35,374 nt of DNA from Oscillospiraceae bacterium (GTDB lineage: Bacteria; Bacillota; Clostridia; Oscillospirales; Ruminococcaceae): contig WQYC01000030.1 of the NCBI GenBank assembly GCA_009781425.1, forward strand, positions 1 through 35,374, given 5' to 3'. A program made the position numbers and the translations under genes. Positions 1 to 6,856 of this stretch are shown here, in pieces. The first letter of the stretch is position 1; each line of letters opens with the position of its first letter. The notes beneath the pieces are model-generated. The model worked only from the letters and a program-made list of their open reading frames with translations, had not been told where the DNA came from and did not search any database.

Positions 1-123
1 ACACCAAACGCGCCAGTCATGCGGGATAAATTCAAGTAACGGTTTAACAGCATAAAACGGCGTGTAACATTCGTCACCCGCCGCCGTCCTGTTAGATTGC
101 AAATATGCTGTGTTTAATGCTAT
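1..123 (-). CDS. 5' end of a probable phage-type DNA methyltransferase gene (partial, runs off left edge)
   Basis: The minus-strand frame entering from position 123 stays open to the window edge. It contains the segment TAAGDECYTPFYAVKPLLEF followed by an HDWRVWC stretch. From memory this resembles the N-terminus of phage and mobile-element DNA methyltransferase-like proteins; that is recollection, not a search. A purine-rich Shine-Dalgarno candidate (AAGGAAG, 131-137) precedes it, but no ATG or GTG sits at the right distance in this frame. The start is therefore unresolved: an ATA at 123 or a TTG at 102. It lies 22 nt downstream of the methylase remnant and in the same frame after its stop, so the two may be translationally linked. 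Function is uncertain. Confidence 0.35.
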   Translation of the reverse strand, partial: MALNTAYLQSNRTAAGDECYTPFYAVKPLLEFIPHDWRVWC

Positions 124-144
124 CTTTTCACTTCCTTTTCTTTT

Positions 145-552
145 TTATTGATTTGCCTTGAAAAACGCATCGGCAAAGCCGGACGGCGTTATGCTTCTGC
201 GTACTTGCCGTAGGTTAAGACCGCAAGCGGGGTTATACTCATATCCGCTCGGCAGTTTCGGCAATTCCCTTGAATTTAACTGGTCGAATTTCGTTTTAAC
301 GTAGTCTACCGTGTTTTTGACGGGCAGCTTGAAATTTCCCCATAAGTGGGTCAGCTTCATATATCCGTCCCCGTATTGCCACGGCTGAAACTCTAAGGCG
401 GGATTGCCTAAGAAGAACCGCAAGAACCCTCGCGGATTCTCTAATGCCCAAAACTGTAACGTAGTTTTTAAGGCTGTGGGCTTTGACAGCTTATATTGAC
501 ATTGCCAAATAATCTGTAAACACCTTTCGACAAGTAACATTGACTTTTCCAA
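145..552 (-). pseudogene. Remnant of a phage-type DNA (cytosine) methylase, 5'-truncated
   Basis: The frame gives up to 135 residues, from a TTG at 552 or an ATG at 540, with no convincing ribosome binding site before either. It contains FWALENPRGFLRFF, a YGDGYMKLTHLWGNF block and a Lys/Pro-rich middle, which recall the C-terminal half of phage DNA methylases. The same frame continues upstream of the TTG without a stop to about position 600, reading CTHFSFARLTAKTPRDL. CTHFSFA resembles the catalytic PC-x-x-FS loop of C5-cytosine methyltransferases. Motif I (the SAM-binding site) is absent and the upstream part overlaps another gene out of frame. I therefore read this as a decayed gene that lost its 5' half. 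A functional short protein starting at 552 or 540 is less likely. Confidence 0.5.
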
Positions 553-572
553 GTCGCGGGGCGTTTTAGCTG

Positions 573-833
573 TCAGTCGCGCAAAGCTGAAATGCGTACA
601 AGTATTACGCCGAGGGCTTCTATGGCTTCCTGTTCGCTTCCCTGCTCATATAGGCGGCTTATAAGCCCATACAAGCGCGACAGCGTTTTAATCGGGTTGT
701 CAGACAGTTCAAAGGCAGCTTGACCAAATAAAGCAACCACGGCAAGGGTGAAATAATCTATTTTCTGATAGTCCGGCATACCGTCAGCCGCAAAAAATGC
801 TTGCTTTTTCTTTTTTTCTGTGCTATTATACAT
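573..833 (-). CDS. Small phage-type hypothetical protein (86 aa)
   Basis: An ATG at 833 is preceded by a near-perfect AGGAGG about 8 nt upstream, so translation is well supported. The product has a Lys-rich N-terminus (EKKKKQAFF), then two amphipathic helical stretches, and no membrane segment or recognised catalytic motif. It is first in a minus-strand row with the methylase remnant and the methyltransferase start, which suggests cargo of a phage or integrative element. Its 3' end overlaps, out of frame, the open extension of the methylase remnant, so the junction may be a deletion scar that also altered its C-terminus. I do not recognise the family. Confidence 0.6.
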   Translation of the reverse strand: MYNSTEKKKKQAFFAADGMPDYQKIDYFTLAVVALFGQAAFELSDNPIKTLSRLYGLISRLYEQGSEQEAIEALGVILVRISALRD

Positions 834-1068
834 ATATAAACCTCCTACAATGTAAATACCCTGCCTTTATGCGGTTTTGGCAGGGAAAATTAATAATTTT
901 ATGTGGAGCGCATACTTTTCTTTGAAAATATCATAGCCGTAGCGTACCCACTATTTACCCACTATGACCTCAATACAGGGTAAAACGGGTTAAACCATAA
1001 TAACACGATTATCCTTTATTCATGGTACTTTACGGCATTATTTAACACGTTTTGGTATGCAATAAAAT
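834..1068. other. Non-coding stretch between the phage-like genes and the tRNA remnant
   Basis: AT-rich DNA with no credible gene on either strand. The only notable item is a short tandem motif near 948-968 in which a CCCACTAT/TACCCACTAT block is repeated. No integrase gene is present between the phage-like genes and the tRNA remnant, so if this is an element end the integrase lies elsewhere. Confidence 0.5.
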
Positions 1069-1123
1069 GCTTCTAACAGAATTGGTAAGGACGAGGTCAT
1101 CAGTTCGAATCTGATTAGAAGCT
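1069..1123 (+). pseudogene. Deleted tRNA gene (intact acceptor stem and T-arm, no anticodon arm); possible attachment site
   Basis: GCTTCTA (1069-1075) pairs perfectly with TAGAAGC (1116-1122). Just before the latter lies a complete T-arm, ATCAG-TTCGAAT-CTGAT (1099-1115). Only 23 nt separate the 5' acceptor strand from the T-arm, against about 41-45 in a normal tRNA. They keep a D-loop-like AATTGGTA and a CGAGGTC typical of the anticodon 3' strand plus variable loop. About 20 nt, including the anticodon, are missing, so identity cannot be assigned. tRNA 3' ends are the classic target of tyrosine integrases, and phage-like genes lie directly to the left, so this may be an element boundary. Confidence 0.6.
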
Positions 1124-1130
1124 GAACATA

Positions 1131-1177
1131 AACCCGCACAGCAACGCATTGCGCGAGGCTTCTGCGGGTTTTGCATT
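1131..1177 (+). terminator. Hairpin downstream of the tRNA remnant
   Basis: AACCCGCA (1131-1138) pairs with TGCGGGTT (from 1163), followed by TTGCATTT. The loop is long (about 24 nt) and the T-run is poor. Its place just 3' of the tRNA remnant fits the original transcription terminator of that tRNA. Confidence 0.4.
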
Positions 1178-1230
1178 TAATGCAAGTTATCGCGTAAAGA
1201 CCAAGCAAAGACCAAAACAACTGAGCCTAA

Positions 1231-1274
1231 AAAATAAAATCCGCGAAGCCGCTTTACAAGCGATTTCGCGAATT
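1231..1274 (-). terminator. Rho-independent terminator of tRNA-Leu
   Basis: Read on the minus strand, a 15-position stem (TTCGCGAAATCGCTT with AAGCGGCTTCGCGGA; one mismatch and two G-T pairs) with a GTAA loop is followed by TTTTATTTTTT. It lies 12 nt after the tRNA 3' end. Confidence 0.8.
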
Positions 1275-1284
1275 TTAAGAAGCG

Positions 1285-1368
1285 TGCGGCTAAGAGGACT
1301 TGAACCTCCATGCCCTTGCGAGCACAGCGACCTCAACGCTGCGTGTCTGCCAGTTCCACCATAGCCGC
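1285..1368 (-). tRNA. tRNA-Leu (anticodon GAG)
   Basis: The 84-nt minus-strand gene folds as a class II tRNA. The acceptor GCGGCTA/TAGCCGC has discriminator A. There is a D-arm with TGGTGGAA...GGCAGACA, an anticodon stem CAGCG/CGCTG around loop TTGAGGT (anticodon GAG), a long variable arm, and a T-arm with TTCAAGT. CCA is not encoded (the genome reads ACGC), so it must be added by tRNA nucleotidyltransferase. A consensus promoter (1415-1443) and a strong terminator (1231-1274) frame it as a single-gene transcription unit. The GAG isoacceptor reads CUU/CUC codons. Confidence 0.95.
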
Positions 1369-1384
1369 ATACATACCGAGGACT

Positions 1385-1412
1385 AACTTGCTGTTTCTAT
1401 CAACAGCAAGTT
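1385..1412 (-). other. Perfect hairpin in the tRNA-Leu leader
   Basis: An 11-bp perfect inverted repeat (AACTTGCTGTT with AACAGCAAGTT, 6-nt loop) begins at about the predicted transcription start and ends 16 nt before the mature tRNA. It may assist 5' processing or act as a weak terminator for queH readthrough. It lacks a T-run. Confidence 0.5.
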
Positions 1413-1414
1413 AT

Positions 1415-1443
1415 ATTATAACAGATAATCTTGTCCTTGTCAA
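1415..1443 (-). promoter_or_regulatory. Consensus sigma-A promoter of tRNA-Leu
   Basis: On the minus strand TTGACA (1443-1438), a 17-nt spacer and TATAAT (1420-1415): a perfect match at both hexamers. The -35 box overlaps the queH stop codon (TGA, 1442-1440). Confidence 0.85.
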
Positions 1444-1988
1444 GCATTTTTTTCAAAAATACACCCGCAATATTTTTGCCTGTAAAGTCCGTACTCCTTT
1501 GAAAGTTCGATTGAGCGTTTAAAACCGTCATTCTTCTTAAAATCTTCTAATAGCGCGCCCTCGCTTAATTCAGACAAAATTTTATTGATTAGCTCGGCAT
1601 TTTTATGCGGACTGACTGAAAGCGTCGTCGTAAAAATGTCAAAACCGCGCGCTTTTGCAGCTTCTGCGGTTTTGCTGAGGCGCAGTTGTATGCACTTTTC
1701 ACAGCGCGAATTACCCTCCTGCTCGCTCTCAAGCCCTGCGACAGCGTTCAAGAACGCTTCGTGGTCATAATCACCCTCAATTAGCTTAACGCCGAGCATG
1801 GAAGCTAATCGCCGCTGTTCCGAGAGCCGCTTTTCGTATTCTTCGGCAGGCATGATGTTCGGGTTGTAAAAAAATAAAGTTACTTTATAATTTTCAACGA
1901 GCCGCTCTAAAACCGCGCTACTGCACGGCGCACAGCAGGTATGCAAAAAAAGGCAAATCTTGCCGTCTTTTTTTGTCGAATATGCCAC
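1440..1988 (-). CDS. queH: Epoxyqueuosine reductase QueH
   Basis: The 182-aa product is a full-length QueH (DUF208) protein, the alternative to QueG in the last step of queuosine synthesis, reducing epoxyqueuosine in tRNA to queuosine. It shows HTCCAPC (Cys18, Cys19, Cys22), the FFYNPNIMP segment, a SRCEKC pair near residue 97 and a C-terminal YCGC, the Cys sets that bind the iron-sulfur centre in this family. The start is a GTG at 1988, followed by GCATATTCG and preceded by GGGGG about 9 nt upstream. It diverges from the XRE gene at 2053. No queuosine neighbours are in the window, so it probably relies on precursor made or taken up through genes elsewhere. Confidence 0.92.
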   Translation of the reverse strand: MAYSTKKDGKICLFLHTCCAPCSSAVLERLVENYKVTLFFYNPNIMPAEEYEKRLSEQRRLASMLGVKLIEGDYDHEAFLNAVAGLESEQEGNSRCEKCIQLRLSKTAEAAKARGFDIFTTTLSVSPHKNAELINKILSELSEGALLEDFKKNDGFKRSIELSKEYGLYRQKYCGCIFEKNA

Positions 1989-2017
1989 TTTACAATACCC
2001 CCGGTTTTATATATAAT
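1989..2017 (+). promoter_or_regulatory. Promoter of the XRE regulator
   Basis: TTTACA (1989-1994), 17-nt spacer, TATAAT (2012-2017); the ATG follows 35 nt later. It lies in the 64-nt divergent space shared with queH. Confidence 0.65.
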
Positions 2018-2052
2018 AAAATATACAGATTGAAAAAATGAGGTCGCCGTAA

Positions 2053-2718
2053 ATGAACAATGATTTTCCGCGTATTTTGTCGCTTCTTCGGAGCGAGAAG
2101 CACCTAAGCCAGAAGCAGGTCGCCGAGGACTTGGGAATAGCGCAGGCGCTGCTTTCGCATTATGAGAAAGGCAAGCGCGAGTGCGGCTTGGATTTTTTAG
2201 TGCGCGCGGCGGATTATTACAACGTTTCCACAGATTATCTTTTGGGGCGCTCGCCTGTCAGCGCGGGGACTTTTCTGAAAGAAAGCGACATTCCCGACAG
2301 CAGCGACACAAGCAAAGCTGACGGCTTTTCGTTTTCGTCGTCGCTCGCAAAAAAGCTGATTATAAGCAGTATTGACGTGATTTATTCAATTCTCAATAAA
2401 GCTAAAAACAAAAAGTTAACTCACAGCATAACAACGATTCTGTCGCTCGGGATTTATAAGTCGTTCAGGCTCGTTTACAAGCTGAACCCTAAAAACGACA
2501 AGAAGCTGTTTATAGTTAATGAAGAGGCGGCTTTCCGTGCCGCTGTCGCAGGGGAGCTCATCGCCGAGGGTGCTGCGCTGACGGCAATCAGTGAAACCAC
2601 AGGTGTGCAATCTGATGAAATAACCACAGCTTCACTCGAAAGCGAGTATAACAAGCAAGCGGCGGCATTACTTAATCTAATCAGAAACAGCGAGAATATG
2701 ATTAAAAAGTACGAGTAG
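2053..2718 (+). CDS. XRE-family transcriptional regulator (221 aa)
   Basis: An N-terminal helix-turn-helix of the Cro/CI type spans residues 9-64: RILSLLRSEKHLSQKQVAED, then LGIAQALLSHYEKGKRECG and YNVSTDYLLGRS. It binds DNA; the target is unknown. The C-terminal 150 residues are mostly helical with no recognised domain, possibly for dimerisation or ligand sensing. The ATG at 2053 has a GAGG 8-9 nt upstream. Divergent from queH, it may control itself and queH. Its stop (2716-2718) directly abuts the stop of the convergent flippase gene (2719), with no nucleotide between them, so the two transcripts must overlap or terminate inside each other. Confidence 0.85.
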   Translation: MNNDFPRILSLLRSEKHLSQKQVAEDLGIAQALLSHYEKGKRECGLDFLVRAADYYNVSTDYLLGRSPVSAGTFLKESDIPDSSDTSKADGFSFSSSLAKKLIISSIDVIYSILNKAKNKKLTHSITTILSLGIYKSFRLVYKLNPKNDKKLFIVNEEAAFRAAVAGELIAEGAALTAISETTGVQSDEITTASLESEYNKQAAALLNLIRNSENMIKKYE

Positions 2719-4143
2719 TTATTCCGGCTCAACATTCTGCCCTTTTCTCCTTTTTAAGAAGAATTGCAAAGCTGAAACGCCTGCGCGGTAATTTATTACT
2801 ACAATCAGCACAAATAGTATAACAAGCGAAATATAATAAAAATTCGTATTTTCAATAAACATGACAATCACACCCATAACGCCGAGCAAACCGAGGTTTA
2901 TAGCCATTTTAACAGGTTTTAAGTCCATGAAAACAAGCGAGCGTGTGTCAATGACGCGCACCGTGAAAACCACGATATAACTGATTAAAGCCGACAGCGC
3001 GGCACCGTTGATTCCGAGCGGTCTGATGAGCAGGAAGTTGAGCAGTATATTCACCAACGCTCCGCTCATCGCGGTCAGCATTGAACGCACAGATTTTTTT
3101 GAAGCGACGTAAACACTTCCCATGAAAGTAGAAAAGCAGGTGAAAACAACTGCTAAAATTATAGGCGGCGAATGACGGAAAGCTCCCTCAAAGCCCTCAC
3201 CCTGCGCCATTATGCTGAGAACGCGGTTTATAAATAACATCATCGTCGCCGCAACGACGTAAATTATAGACTGATAAAAATTAAATACGTCGGAGTAAAA
3301 CTTCGCAATAGTTCGGGAGTTCCGCTCTGTTATAGCGGACATATTCCATGCTTGCGAGAAAATCCCTGCAACAAGCGCGATTATATTAGGAAGCTTATAT
3401 GCGGCGTTGTAAACGCCCGTGTAATCAAGCCCGTGCATAGCTGTGATAAAAAACGTCCCCGAAACATTCGTCACCCACCACATAATCGTAGTCGGCATCA
3501 TCGGAATCGAAAAGCGGAACATTAATTTACGCAGTTGTCTGTCAATACCGAAAAGCTTTATATATGCCGAAAGCCGTCCCATGTAAAACAGGAATATAAT
3601 CGACGCTAAATCCGCGAGCACAACCGATAAAACATAACCGAGCACGCCAAGGTTGAAAACGAGCAGGAAAATTAAATTCAACGAGATATTAATAATCGTA
3701 GTGAAAATGCCGTCAATTGCAAAAAGGCGCACGTTTCCGGTTGAGCGGACGAATAAAGCGCAGACGCTCTTTATGCTGCCGGTGAAAACGTACAGATAAA
3801 TTAAAATACTGTAACCGGAAAGAAAATCAATCAGCCCGATTGAGGGTACGACGGGTATAAATATAATCAATCCGGTGACAGTAGTAATAAGACCTATTGA
3901 GAAAACCTGCGACTTGTCGTATTTATCATCGAGCCCGAAGCGAATGACCGATTCGCCGACGGACAGCGTGATTATCCCCATAATAAGCATACTCGCGTTA
4001 ACGATTATACCGACTGCACCGTATCCGTCGGTGCCGAGCATACCGGTGTAAAACGGCATCATTATGTAAACGAGCAGCTTTGAGCCGAATTGCCCGAGCG
4101 CGAGGATTAGCGTATTAGAAGCGAGCCGCTTATATCTGTCCAA
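2719..4143 (-). CDS. Polysaccharide flippase, Wzx/MATE-like (MOP superfamily)
   Basis: The 474-residue polytopic protein has about 12-14 hydrophobic segments and the N-terminal signature of the polysaccharide-biosynthesis branch (LILALGQFGSKLLVYIMMPF, then TDGYGAVGII). These proteins flip lipid-linked saccharides across the membrane, or export other substrates. The start is TTG at 4143, with GGAGG 8 nt upstream. It is last in the minus-strand row aspS, small membrane protein, tadA, flippase, 50 nt after tadA. No glycosyltransferase lies nearby, so the substrate cannot be inferred. A MurJ role is possible but not specifically indicated. Confidence 0.8.
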   Translation of the reverse strand: MDRYKRLASNTLILALGQFGSKLLVYIMMPFYTGMLGTDGYGAVGIIVNASMLIMGIITLSVGESVIRFGLDDKYDKSQVFSIGLITTVTGLIIFIPVVPSIGLIDFLSGYSILIYLYVFTGSIKSVCALFVRSTGNVRLFAIDGIFTTIINISLNLIFLLVFNLGVLGYVLSVVLADLASIIFLFYMGRLSAYIKLFGIDRQLRKLMFRFSIPMMPTTIMWWVTNVSGTFFITAMHGLDYTGVYNAAYKLPNIIALVAGIFSQAWNMSAITERNSRTIAKFYSDVFNFYQSIIYVVAATMMLFINRVLSIMAQGEGFEGAFRHSPPIILAVVFTCFSTFMGSVYVASKKSVRSMLTAMSGALVNILLNFLLIRPLGINGAALSALISYIVVFTVRVIDTRSLVFMDLKPVKMAINLGLLGVMGVIVMFIENTNFYYISLVILFVLIVVINYRAGVSALQFFLKRRKGQNVEPE

Positions 4144-4193
4144 GACCTAATCCTCCGTTTTAATAATCATTGCGCTTTTAAATATAGTGCAAA

Positions 4194-4643
4194 TTAACGC
4201 AACCGCTTGAAAAACTCGCTAAGAATCGCGCCGCACTCCGTTTCCAAAACCCTGCTCCGCACCATTGGCTTATGGTTCACGGGGTAGTCATAAAGGTTTA
4301 AAAGTGAGGCTACAGCTCCGCTTTTTTCATCGAATGCGCCGTAAACAAGGCGTTTTATTCTCGCGCTTGAAATTGCACCCGCACACATGGGGCAGGGCTC
4401 TAAGGTCACATAAACAGTGCAATCCGACAGCCGACGGCTATTTAAATGCCGTGCGGCTTTTTCTATTGCAATCAGCTCTGCGTGCCGAAGCGGCGAGCTT
4501 TCCCGCTCGGTTAAATTATAGCCTGTGCCTATAATTTTTCCGTCTGCGTCGATTACAACCGCGCCGACAGGTATTTCGTTCAAAGCGGCGGCTTTCTTCG
4601 CTTCCTCAAGCGCGAGAAGCATGAAATGTTCGTCGTTGTGCAT
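4194..4643 (-). CDS. tadA: tRNA-specific adenosine deaminase TadA
   Basis: The 149-aa protein converts A34 to inosine in the anticodon wobble position of tRNA-Arg(ACG). The zinc-dependent deaminase motif is complete: HAE (His54, Glu56) and PCPMC (Cys84, Cys87), with the family-typical SSARIKRLVYGAFDEKSGAV downstream. Length is normal. The ATG at 4643 follows AAAGGACG. It lies 37 nt downstream of a small membrane protein gene and upstream of the flippase in a minus-strand cluster. Confidence 0.95.
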   Translation of the reverse strand: MHNDEHFMLLALEEAKKAAALNEIPVGAVVIDADGKIIGTGYNLTERESSPLRHAELIAIEKAARHLNSRRLSDCTVYVTLEPCPMCAGAISSARIKRLVYGAFDEKSGAVASLLNLYDYPVNHKPMVRSRVLETECGAILSEFFKRLR

Positions 4644-4680
4644 AGGTTTTTCGTCCTTTATATATGCTTTACTGTGCGTT

Positions 4681-4854
4681 TTATTTCTTCTTTTTAATAT
4701 CTATAATATTTGGAATTATAACAGTTCCGAGAATCAAAGCAGGGAATCCAAAAGCACTTAAAACTAAACCGCGTTCTTGATAATCAATTATAAACAATAA
4801 TATTGAACCAATAATCCCGATACTTATTAGAAGCCATTGCCTTTTATTTTTCAT
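4681..4854 (-). CDS. Small two-TM membrane protein (57 aa)
   Basis: An upstream in-frame ATG at 4932 would extend the protein through the palindromic repeat. The internal ATG at 4854, preceded by GGAGGAAG, gives the sensible product MKNKRQWLLISIGIIG... It has two hydrophobic segments (about residues 8-24 and 31-50) separated by DYQERG, and a Lys-rich tail (DIKKKK), predicting a small membrane protein with both ends probably cytosolic. No family recognised. It sits between aspS and tadA on the same strand. Confidence 0.7.
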   Translation of the reverse strand: MKNKRQWLLISIGIIGSILLFIIDYQERGLVLSAFGFPALILGTVIIPNIIDIKKKK

Positions 4855-4897
4855 ATTAATTCTTCCTCCGATTATATGTGCGAACTTCTGCGAATTC

Positions 4898-5009
4898 AAA
4901 CCACCCCGGCGGCTTCGCCGCCACCCCTCCACAGGAGGGGAATTTGTTTTATTTTTGCACTTCCCAATTCCCCTCCTTGGAGGGGTCGCCCGCAGGGCGG
5001 GGGTGGTTT
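4898..5009. repeat. 112-bp palindromic GC-rich repeat element between aspS and a small gene
   Basis: The outer ends AAACCACCCC and GGGGTGGTTT are inverted copies. Inside are two further hairpins, GGCGGC-TTC-GCCGCC with CCCCTCC-ACA-GGAGGGG on the left, and CCCCTCC-TT-GGAGGGG with CGCCC-GCA-GGGCG on the right. Both halves also pair with each other. The GC content stands out from the flanking DNA. The right end abuts the last base of the aspS stop codon (5010-5012). It looks like a non-autonomous repeat of the REP/MITE kind and would also fold as an RNA hairpin behind aspS. No second copy occurs in the window. Confidence 0.8.
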
Positions 5010-6752
5010 CTACTTCAATTTTAAATGCAACTCCTCAAGCTGTTTCATATCCACCTCGCCCGGGCTTCCCGACATGAGTTCGCTTGCGTCCTTTGTCTTC
5101 GGGAACGCCGTAACGTCGCGCAGGCTTTTCGCGCCGCACAAAATCATTGCGAGCCTGTCAAGTCCGATTCCCGCGCCGCCGTGCGGAGGAGCGGCGAACC
5201 TGTACGCGTCAATGAGGAAGCCGAATTTGCTTTCAATTTCTTCGGGAGTTAAGCGCAGAGCCTTAAACATACGCTCCTGAAGCTCGGCGTCGGTGATTCT
5301 GATTGAACCGCTGCATAATTCAGTTCCGTTCAGCACAAGGTCATAAGCTTTTGCGTAGACTTTGCCGAAGTCGCCGCTTTCAAGATATTGCAAGCAATCA
5401 TCATGCGGCATGGTGAAAGGATGGTGCATAGCGTCCCACTCGTTCGTTTCATCGTTGAACTCAAAGAACGGCATTTCGGTAATCCAAAGGTAGTTATAAC
5501 CCGTTTCGGGAATCATGCCGAGCTGACCCGCTGTCTGCGTCCTCATCGCGCCGAGCACGCGCGAAACCGCTTTACACTTATCTGCGGCAATTAAGGCTAC
5601 GTCGCCCTTTTCACAGCCGAGCAGTTTGCAAATTTCTGCAAGCTGCTGCTCTGTCGCAAACTTTGCGAACGAGCAGTTCGGCGCGTCCTCATGCCAGCGG
5701 ATATAAGACAAGCCTTTTGAGCCGATGCCTTTCGCGAATTCAATCAGCTTGTCGATTTCCTTGCGCGTCAACGCCGCCGCGCCGCCCTTGGCGACGATTC
5801 CGCGAATAGCTTCTGCGTCCTTGAACACCACGAATTCTGTCTGCTTCGCGGCTTCGGTGAAATCCGTAATTTCCATGCCGTAGCGGGTGTCGGGCTTGTC
5901 CGTACCGTAGCGTGCGATTACCTCGTCATAGGTCAGGCGCGGGAGCGGCGTTGCAATGTCAATCTTCATGACCTCGCGCATGATGTACCCTACGAAACCC
6001 TCAAGCATATCGAGTACGTCGTCCACGTCTACGAACGACATTTCAAGGTCAATCTGCGTGAATTCCGGCTGACGGTCGGCGCGGTTGTCCTCGTCGCGGA
6101 AGCAACGCGCAAGCTGAATATATCTGTCGAAGCCCGAAATCATCAAGAGTTGCTTGTAAATCTGCGGTGACTGCGGCAGTGCGTAGAACTTCCCCTCGTG
6201 AAGCCGCGACGGCACTAAAAAGTCCCGCGCACCTTCGGGTGTGGACTTAATGAACATCGGAGTTTCAATCTCGTAAAACCTGTTCGCGTAGAAATAATCG
6301 CGGGTAGCCTTCGCTAAATTATGCCGAAGAATCAGATTTTTTTGCAAATCCGCGTTCCTCAGGTCAAGACTGCGGTGCTTTAGGCGCAGCTCTTCATTGG
6401 CTTTTTTGTCGCTGTGAATTTCGTAGGGCAACGGCGCAGACTTCGACAGAATCTGCAGGTCTGTGACGAAAATTTCGACGTCTTTTTCTTTGTTTACGTT
6501 CTCGCGGGTGCGTACAAGCCCGCTCGCCATAAGCACGTACTCGTTTTTCGCGCCTCCGGCACGCTCGAAAACAGAGCGGTCGGTAGTATCATCGAAAACA
6601 AGCTGAACTATTCCCGTTATGTCGCGCAGGTCAATGAAAATCAAGCCGCCCTTGTCGCGCACGCGGTTAACAAAACCGCCGACAGTGACGCTTTCCCCTG
6701 CTTCTGCTTTTATTACTTCTCCGCAATAATGCGTGCGTTTTAAATGTTTCAT
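5010..6752 (-). CDS. aspS: Aspartyl-tRNA synthetase
   Basis: The 580-aa class II synthetase of bacterial type charges tRNA-Asp. Order: N-terminal OB-fold anticodon-binding domain (about 1-130, with RVRDKGGLIFIDLRD), catalytic core with motif 2 FRDEDNRADRQPEF, an inserted GAD domain (about 285-420), and motif 3 GIGLDRLAMIL (Arg533). Length matches bacterial AspRS. The ATG at 6752 has AAGGAG about 7 nt upstream. Whether it is discriminating or also charges tRNA-Asn cannot be told here; many Firmicutes need the latter together with GatCAB. Confidence 0.97.
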   Translation of the reverse strand: MKHLKRTHYCGEVIKAEAGESVTVGGFVNRVRDKGGLIFIDLRDITGIVQLVFDDTTDRSVFERAGGAKNEYVLMASGLVRTRENVNKEKDVEIFVTDLQILSKSAPLPYEIHSDKKANEELRLKHRSLDLRNADLQKNLILRHNLAKATRDYFYANRFYEIETPMFIKSTPEGARDFLVPSRLHEGKFYALPQSPQIYKQLLMISGFDRYIQLARCFRDEDNRADRQPEFTQIDLEMSFVDVDDVLDMLEGFVGYIMREVMKIDIATPLPRLTYDEVIARYGTDKPDTRYGMEITDFTEAAKQTEFVVFKDAEAIRGIVAKGGAAALTRKEIDKLIEFAKGIGSKGLSYIRWHEDAPNCSFAKFATEQQLAEICKLLGCEKGDVALIAADKCKAVSRVLGAMRTQTAGQLGMIPETGYNYLWITEMPFFEFNDETNEWDAMHHPFTMPHDDCLQYLESGDFGKVYAKAYDLVLNGTELCSGSIRITDAELQERMFKALRLTPEEIESKFGFLIDAYRFAAPPHGGAGIGLDRLAMILCGAKSLRDVTAFPKTKDASELMSGSPGEVDMKQLEELHLKLK

Positions 6753-6788
6753 TTTCTGCTCCTTAAATTAAAAATTCTCTATCCTTTT

Positions 6789-6817
6789 ATCTTAACATAT
6801 TTTTCTAAAAAAAACAA
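6789..6817 (-). promoter_or_regulatory. Candidate aspS promoter
   Basis: TTGTTT (6817-6812), 17-nt spacer, TAAGAT (6794-6789) on the minus strand. The -35 hexamer is formed by the last stem bases and T-run of the upstream operon's terminator. Confidence 0.4.
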
Positions 6818-6842
6818 GCCCGTTTTATACGGACTTGTTTTA
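6806..6842 (-). terminator. Rho-independent terminator of the sugar ABC operon
   Basis: On the minus strand ACAAGTCCGT and ACGGGCTTGT form a 10-bp stem (one G-T pair) with a short loop, followed by at least seven T. It lies just after the second permease gene. Confidence 0.8.
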
Positions 6843-6856
6843 TTAAAAAATAGTTT

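Noticed and set aside
1038-1220. 60-codon minus-strand frame across the tRNA remnant
   Set aside because: No ribosome binding site, and it overlaps the tRNA copy and its hairpin; composition is not protein-like.
4871-4899. TTGAAT-17-TATAAT promoter (minus strand) for the 57-aa membrane protein
   Set aside because: The hexamers fit, but transcription would begin inside the ribosome binding site GGAGGAAG, so it is unlikely to be the working promoter.
4681-4932. 83-aa version of the small membrane protein
   Set aside because: The extra N-terminus would be encoded by the palindromic repeat; the internal ATG has the ribosome binding site.
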